DNA of 8,394 nt from Desulfobulbus sp. (GTDB lineage: Bacteria; Desulfobacterota; Desulfobulbia; Desulfobulbales; Desulfobulbaceae). How positions within the stretch are numbered: the stretch's first letter is position 1; every line of letters begins with the position of its first letter. The stretch covers positions 1-8,394 of the forward strand of contig JAUVLX010000148.1 of the NCBI GenBank assembly GCA_030600525.1, written 5' to 3'. The notes under the pieces are model-generated. The model was not told the origin of the DNA and searched no databases. It saw only the letters and a list, made by a program, of their open reading frames with translations. The position numbers and the translations under genes are program-made. Shown here piece by piece: positions 5,653-8,394 of the stretch.

Positions 5653-7785
5653 TCATTTTTCAGCAGGCAGGAAGATACTAAATGTTGTACCTGTGCTGCT
5701 GCTTTGGCACAATAGGGACCCGCCCATCTCTTCTGTCAGTTTTTTAATGATCGCAAGCCCTAGGCCGGAATGTCCGTTATGTTTGGTGGTGAACCCTGGG
5801 CTGTAAATTTCTTCCAGATGTTGCTTCGGGATACCTGTCCCGTTATCCGTAATTGCAATGGTAACCCTGTCGTCCATTGTTCCTGTTTTTACCTCTATGC
5901 GTCCTTTGTGGCTGACAGCGTCAATTGCATTGTTGATAAGGTTGATTATTATCTGACGTATACTATCTTCATTGGCGATGGCCGTAGGATTGGCTGCATC
6001 GGGGGTGAATAGAATATCAGCCGAGCACTCTTCGGCTGTTGATGCTGTATAGAGTTCAAAGATGGTTGCCATGAGTTTGTTGATGTCAATGGTGGTAGAC
6101 TGACGAGCAGCTTGTTCTGTGGCCAGATCCTGCAGTTGTTCCGTTAAGTGGCCAATGCGGGTCAATTCTTCATCAATGGTAGCCAGTTCAGAATTAATAT
6201 CCTTTCCATTCTGGCTTTTTATTTTAAGAATATGGGTATAGTTTTTAAGGATTGCCACTGGGTTATTTATTTCATGGGCAACTTTTCTTGCCAACTGGGA
6301 GGTAGCATCAATTCGTTCTTGCAGCAACCTATCGGCCTGTTGGAGATGGAATTGCTCCAAGTAAAGGGCAATTGCAGCGTGCTGTGCCAAAATATGGATA
6401 GGGGTCAGTTGGCTGAGGAAGCGCTTGTGCTCTTCTTGTTGAAAGGCAATGATGAGCAGTCCTTGGACTTCATTTTTGTAGACCATGGGTACTGCTGAAA
6501 ATGCCTCTTTGTTAAAGAGATGGAGCAATTGCTGGTCAAGCAGGCTTAGTTTTCTGGGCTGTTCGTCTGCGCTGCTAAATGAATGAATCAGGGCTTTATT
6601 CATGACAGCCCTCTCAAGCAGGCTGTTGCCTCCACTCTTTACCGTAAAATGAAATTGATCAGCACCTGAAAGGCTGCTTTTGGGCGACACTTGGCCCTGG
6701 AGTTGAGTGTAATCGCGATCGGACCAGATGAAAAAAAGACAGGAGTCTTCATTGAAGAGAATTTTCAGGCTCTGCTCAACAACAAGCATCATTTGTTCTC
6801 TACTTTCGACTTTAAGCAGTTCTTCCAGTGTTCCTGTGAGTTGAGTAATGTCACGGACGCGATTGATGAGCCCTAAAGAGACCTGCTTGTGTACCTCTTC
6901 GCTTCCTTTGTCCCGCTCCATGGAAGATTTGGCAGGGGACGGGATACGGATATTAAATTCATCTGCTATCAGCGCTATCTGGTCATCTACCTCAGCAGTG
7001 ATTGATTCAAGCTGTGCAGGCGATATCTGCAGGAGGCGATGCGCTGTTTCTATTATATCCTCATCATTTGGTTCGCCATGGCTTAAGAGATCCGCCAGGG
7101 CTGTAATTTTGACTAGAGGGAGGGCTTGAGCCACCTCGGCAACCGGATGGTGGTGATATCTGACAGCGTCTCCAAGAATGGAGGGAAGCTGCCATTGTTG
7201 ACAGAGCCATCCTCCAGCCTCACAGTGATCGATATCGAGTTTTTCCTGTTCCAGGAATGCCAGCCTGGCATCATGGCAGCGAACACCTTTTAACAAAAGC
7301 GGCGCATACTGGCCGGGAAAGGCCATCCATAAGATAAGCTTGCCTATGTCGTGGAGCAGGCCGGCCAGGTAGGCTTCAGAAGCAGACGGAAATGAAATGG
7401 TTTTTGCAATGTTTTGGGCAAGAAGCGCATTTTGGAAGCTATGATGCCAGAATCTGTCTAAAGAGAGCGGTCCGTTGGGGTCGACCCGTCTGAACACCTG
7501 CTGGACCGAAACGCTGATGGCAAGGTTTTTGATCACATCAGCGCCTAAAAAAACAATAGCCTGGCCAACGTCGGTGAAATTTTTTCGACTGCCGATAAAA
7601 GCAGAATTAACCAATTGGAGGACTTTTGCACTTATAGGTGCGTCTTTGGTGACGACCTTGACGACTTCTTGCAGATCAATATCCTGTGCGTGACAGATGT
7701 CAATGAGTTGGACAAGCACTTGTGGCATGCTTGGCAAGTTTCCAGAAATGTTGAGATTGTCAAGAGCTTTAATTCTGCCGTTCAT
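5653..7785 (-). CDS. cytoplasmic HDOD-GAF-HisKA-HATPase sensor histidine kinase
   Basis: The 710-residue protein has no signal peptide or membrane segment. Residues about 14-220 form an HDOD domain, opening with LPSMPQVLVQLIDIC and containing AGLLHDIGKL (His145-Asp146), His187 in DHCEAGGWL and the HHHP run (211-214). Residues about 315-475 resemble a GAF small-molecule-binding domain, followed by a helical linker. HisKA carries His504 in KVAHEINNPVAIL. HATPase has N-box Asn619 in NLINNAIDAV, DNGTG at 647-651, and GHSGLGLAI at 671-679. All kinase residues are present and the protein ends at the usual FLPAEK, so no receiver or output domain is attached. HDOD domains are typically signalling modules whose ligand or partner is unknown. 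The product probably senses a cytoplasmic cue and phosphorylates a separate receiver, possibly one in the adjacent hybrid kinase. The ATG lacks a good ribosome site, but no better in-frame start is seen. Confidence 0.92.
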   Translation of the reverse strand: MNGRIKALDNLNISGNLPSMPQVLVQLIDICHAQDIDLQEVVKVVTKDAPISAKVLQLVNSAFIGSRKNFTDVGQAIVFLGADVIKNLAISVSVQQVFRRVDPNGPLSLDRFWHHSFQNALLAQNIAKTISFPSASEAYLAGLLHDIGKLILWMAFPGQYAPLLLKGVRCHDARLAFLEQEKLDIDHCEAGGWLCQQWQLPSILGDAVRYHHHPVAEVAQALPLVKITALADLLSHGEPNDEDIIETAHRLLQISPAQLESITAEVDDQIALIADEFNIRIPSPAKSSMERDKGSEEVHKQVSLGLINRVRDITQLTGTLEELLKVESREQMMLVVEQSLKILFNEDSCLFFIWSDRDYTQLQGQVSPKSSLSGADQFHFTVKSGGNSLLERAVMNKALIHSFSSADEQPRKLSLLDQQLLHLFNKEAFSAVPMVYKNEVQGLLIIAFQQEEHKRFLSQLTPIHILAQHAAIALYLEQFHLQQADRLLQERIDATSQLARKVAHEINNPVAILKNYTHILKIKSQNGKDINSELATIDEELTRIGHLTEQLQDLATEQAARQSTTIDINKLMATIFELYTASTAEECSADILFTPDAANPTAIANEDSIRQIIINLINNAIDAVSHKGRIEVKTGTMDDRVTIAITDNGTGIPKQHLEEIYSPGFTTKHNGHSGLGLAIIKKLTEEMGGSLLCQSSSTGTTFSIFLPAEK

Positions 7786-7825
7786 GCCTGTGCTGGAAAC
7801 AAAGAAAAAAGGTTAATAATCGGAA

Positions 7826-7841
7826 TAGGTAAATTTACCTA
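7826..7841. promoter_or_regulatory. 16-bp perfect palindrome, candidate operator
   Basis: TAGGTAAATTTACCTA is fully self-complementary and lies 41 bases upstream of the HDOD kinase ATG. Size, symmetry and position fit a homodimeric repressor or activator site near the kinase transcription start. The regulator is unknown. Confidence 0.5.
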
Positions 7842-7858
7842 GTTAACAAATATAAATT

Positions 7859-7878
7859 TTTTAATCAATGGATTAAAA
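7859..7878. repeat. inverted repeat with 8-bp arms
   Basis: TTTTAATC and GATTAAAA flank the four bases AATG. The repeat lies 17 bases from the 16-bp palindrome, further upstream of the HDOD kinase gene. It could be a second binding site. Its A/T richness raises the chance of coincidence. Confidence 0.4.
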
Positions 7879-7966
7879 TGTATAAAATTTTGTATTTTAC
7901 CGAAACCACGATTCCGTAGACCTTCTTTACCAGTGCTGTGAGTAAAGTCGGTTAAATTTAGTGCGG

Positions 7967-7995
7967 TTGATTCGGTTCGTTTGAGCAAATATAAC
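7967..7995 (+). promoter_or_regulatory. sigma-70-like promoter of the lipoprotein gene
   Basis: TTGATT (7967-7972, four of six consensus bases) is followed after exactly 17 bases by TATAAC (7990-7995, five of six). A start near 8002 would give a leader of about 87 bases before the lipoprotein ATG. Three CGGTT copies (7949, 7964, 7973) lie in or near the -35 region. Confidence 0.55.
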
Positions 7996-8076
7996 TTGAC
8001 CCTGTCTTCAGTGGTTAGGTAGTGTTGCATCCTAAGAGGTTTATATCGCAAATGAAAAAATGTTTTTTTTAGATTG

Positions 8077-8082
8077 AAGGGG
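8077..8082 (+). promoter_or_regulatory. ribosome binding site of the lipoprotein gene
   Basis: AAGGGG lies six bases before ATG 8089-8091. It fixes this start, which also gives a correctly placed lipoprotein signal peptide. Confidence 0.7.
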
Positions 8083-8088
8083 AAAAGA

Positions 8089-8394
8089 ATGTGTAAAAGA
8101 AGGTTGATTCGTAGTTTTTTAGGTGTCGCTAGTCTTGCGATCATTGTTGTCCTGTCAGGTTGCGCCAAACAGAAAACCTACGGAGCGGTTAAGTTTACCA
8201 GTAATCCTGCTGGAGTAGAAGTCATCAATCTCAAGGATGATGCAACATTGGGAAATACCCATACCCCGTTGGTCGTTTTTTGGGAAGCTGAAGACGGCAA
8301 GGCGGAATATGTGACCGTGCAGATGCGCAAGACAGGGTATAGGGAGGAGATTACTTCGCTCTGGGTGAATACCCGCCATGAGACCAGAGAAGAA
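8089..8394 (+). CDS. lipoprotein with PEGA-like domain (3' part outside window)
   Basis: The frame is open for 102 codons to the window edge. It starts MCKRRLIRSFLG, a short basic lead followed by a hydrophobic segment and the lipobox LSGC with Cys25, so the product is probably processed by signal peptidase II and lipid-anchored. Residue 26 is Ala rather than Asp, which by the E. coli +2 rule favours outer-membrane sorting. From about residue 32 the pattern GAVKFTSNPAGVEVI...HTPLVVFW...YVTVQMRKTGYREE resembles a PEGA domain, a small beta-sandwich of surface and secreted proteins with S.P.G.V, TP and GY landmarks. PEGA domains are thought to bind envelope components; the exact role is unknown. 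Length and any further domains are unknown because the gene is cut. It is divergent from the HDOD kinase gene, with a good promoter and ribosome site. The lipoprotein call is firm; the PEGA call is moderate. Confidence 0.8.
   Translation, partial: MCKRRLIRSFLGVASLAIIVVLSGCAKQKTYGAVKFTSNPAGVEVINLKDDATLGNTHTPLVVFWEAEDGKAEYVTVQMRKTGYREEITSLWVNTRHETREE

Larger units (their letters stand above)
7786..8088. promoter_or_regulatory. divergent control region between the HDOD kinase and the lipoprotein gene
   Basis: This 303-bp A/T-rich gap separates two genes pointing away from each other. Its left half holds a 16-bp palindrome (7826-7841), GTTAAC and an 8-bp-arm inverted repeat (7859-7878). TTTACC recurs at 7834-7839, 7896-7901 and 7926-7931. 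Its right half holds the rightward promoter and an approximately 87-base leader. I see no leftward promoter matching sigma-70 well, and no recognisable riboswitch. Confidence 0.6.

Noticed and set aside
8002..8088. Possible riboswitch in the lipoprotein leader
   Set aside because: Only a 5-bp TTAGG/CCTAA pairing and an A/T run are seen; no conserved riboswitch core is recognisable.
7839..8168. 109-codon minus-strand open frame across the divergent intergenic region
   Set aside because: It overlaps the lipoprotein start, the rightward promoter and the palindrome. Its product is low-complexity in feel, with no recognised domain and no credible ribosome site.

Overview
The window is an ordinary-looking chromosomal stretch of a Gram-negative bacterium with many signalling genes. 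Protein style (soluble multi-domain histidine kinases, an HDOD-GAF-kinase fusion, a 67K-type SppA, a PEGA-like lipoprotein) and moderate base composition suggest a Desulfobacterota/deltaproteobacterial organism, perhaps near Desulfobulbales. That placement is inference from gene style only. I see no tRNA, rRNA, CRISPR array, insertion sequence, integrase or attachment site.

Layout from left to right: (1) positions 1-172, + strand: the last 56 codons of rtcB, the RNA ligase. (2) 173-319: a convergent intergenic gap with a good candidate terminator for the minus-strand gene and a weak one for rtcB. (3) 320-1234, minus: a secreted family-3 (amino-acid type) solute-binding protein with no transporter partners in view. 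(4) 1453-3324, minus: sppA, signal peptide peptidase, with both catalytic residues. (5) 3455-5371, minus: a cytoplasmic hybrid kinase, REC-PAS-HisKA-HATPase-REC, with a candidate terminator just downstream. (6) 5372-5652: a structured intergenic region with a tandem 9-mer, three consecutive inverted repeats and an 11-bp-arm A/T inverted repeat. (7) 5653-7785, minus: a cytoplasmic HDOD-GAF-HisKA-HATPase kinase. (8) 7786-8088: an A/T-rich divergent control region with a 16-bp perfect palindrome, an 8-bp-arm inverted repeat and a good sigma-70-like promoter pointing right. (9) 8089-8394, +: the start of a lipoprotein with a PEGA-like domain, cut by the window end.

The four minus-strand genes are separated by gaps of 130-281 bp, two of which hold candidate terminators, so they look like single transcription units rather than one operon. 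The two kinases lie next to each other and neither has a DNA-binding output domain. A phosphorelay linking them is possible but is not shown by the sequence. I did not find a convincing new biological system. The most interesting material is the dense non-coding symmetry upstream of both kinase genes and the altered SPGG motif in SppA.
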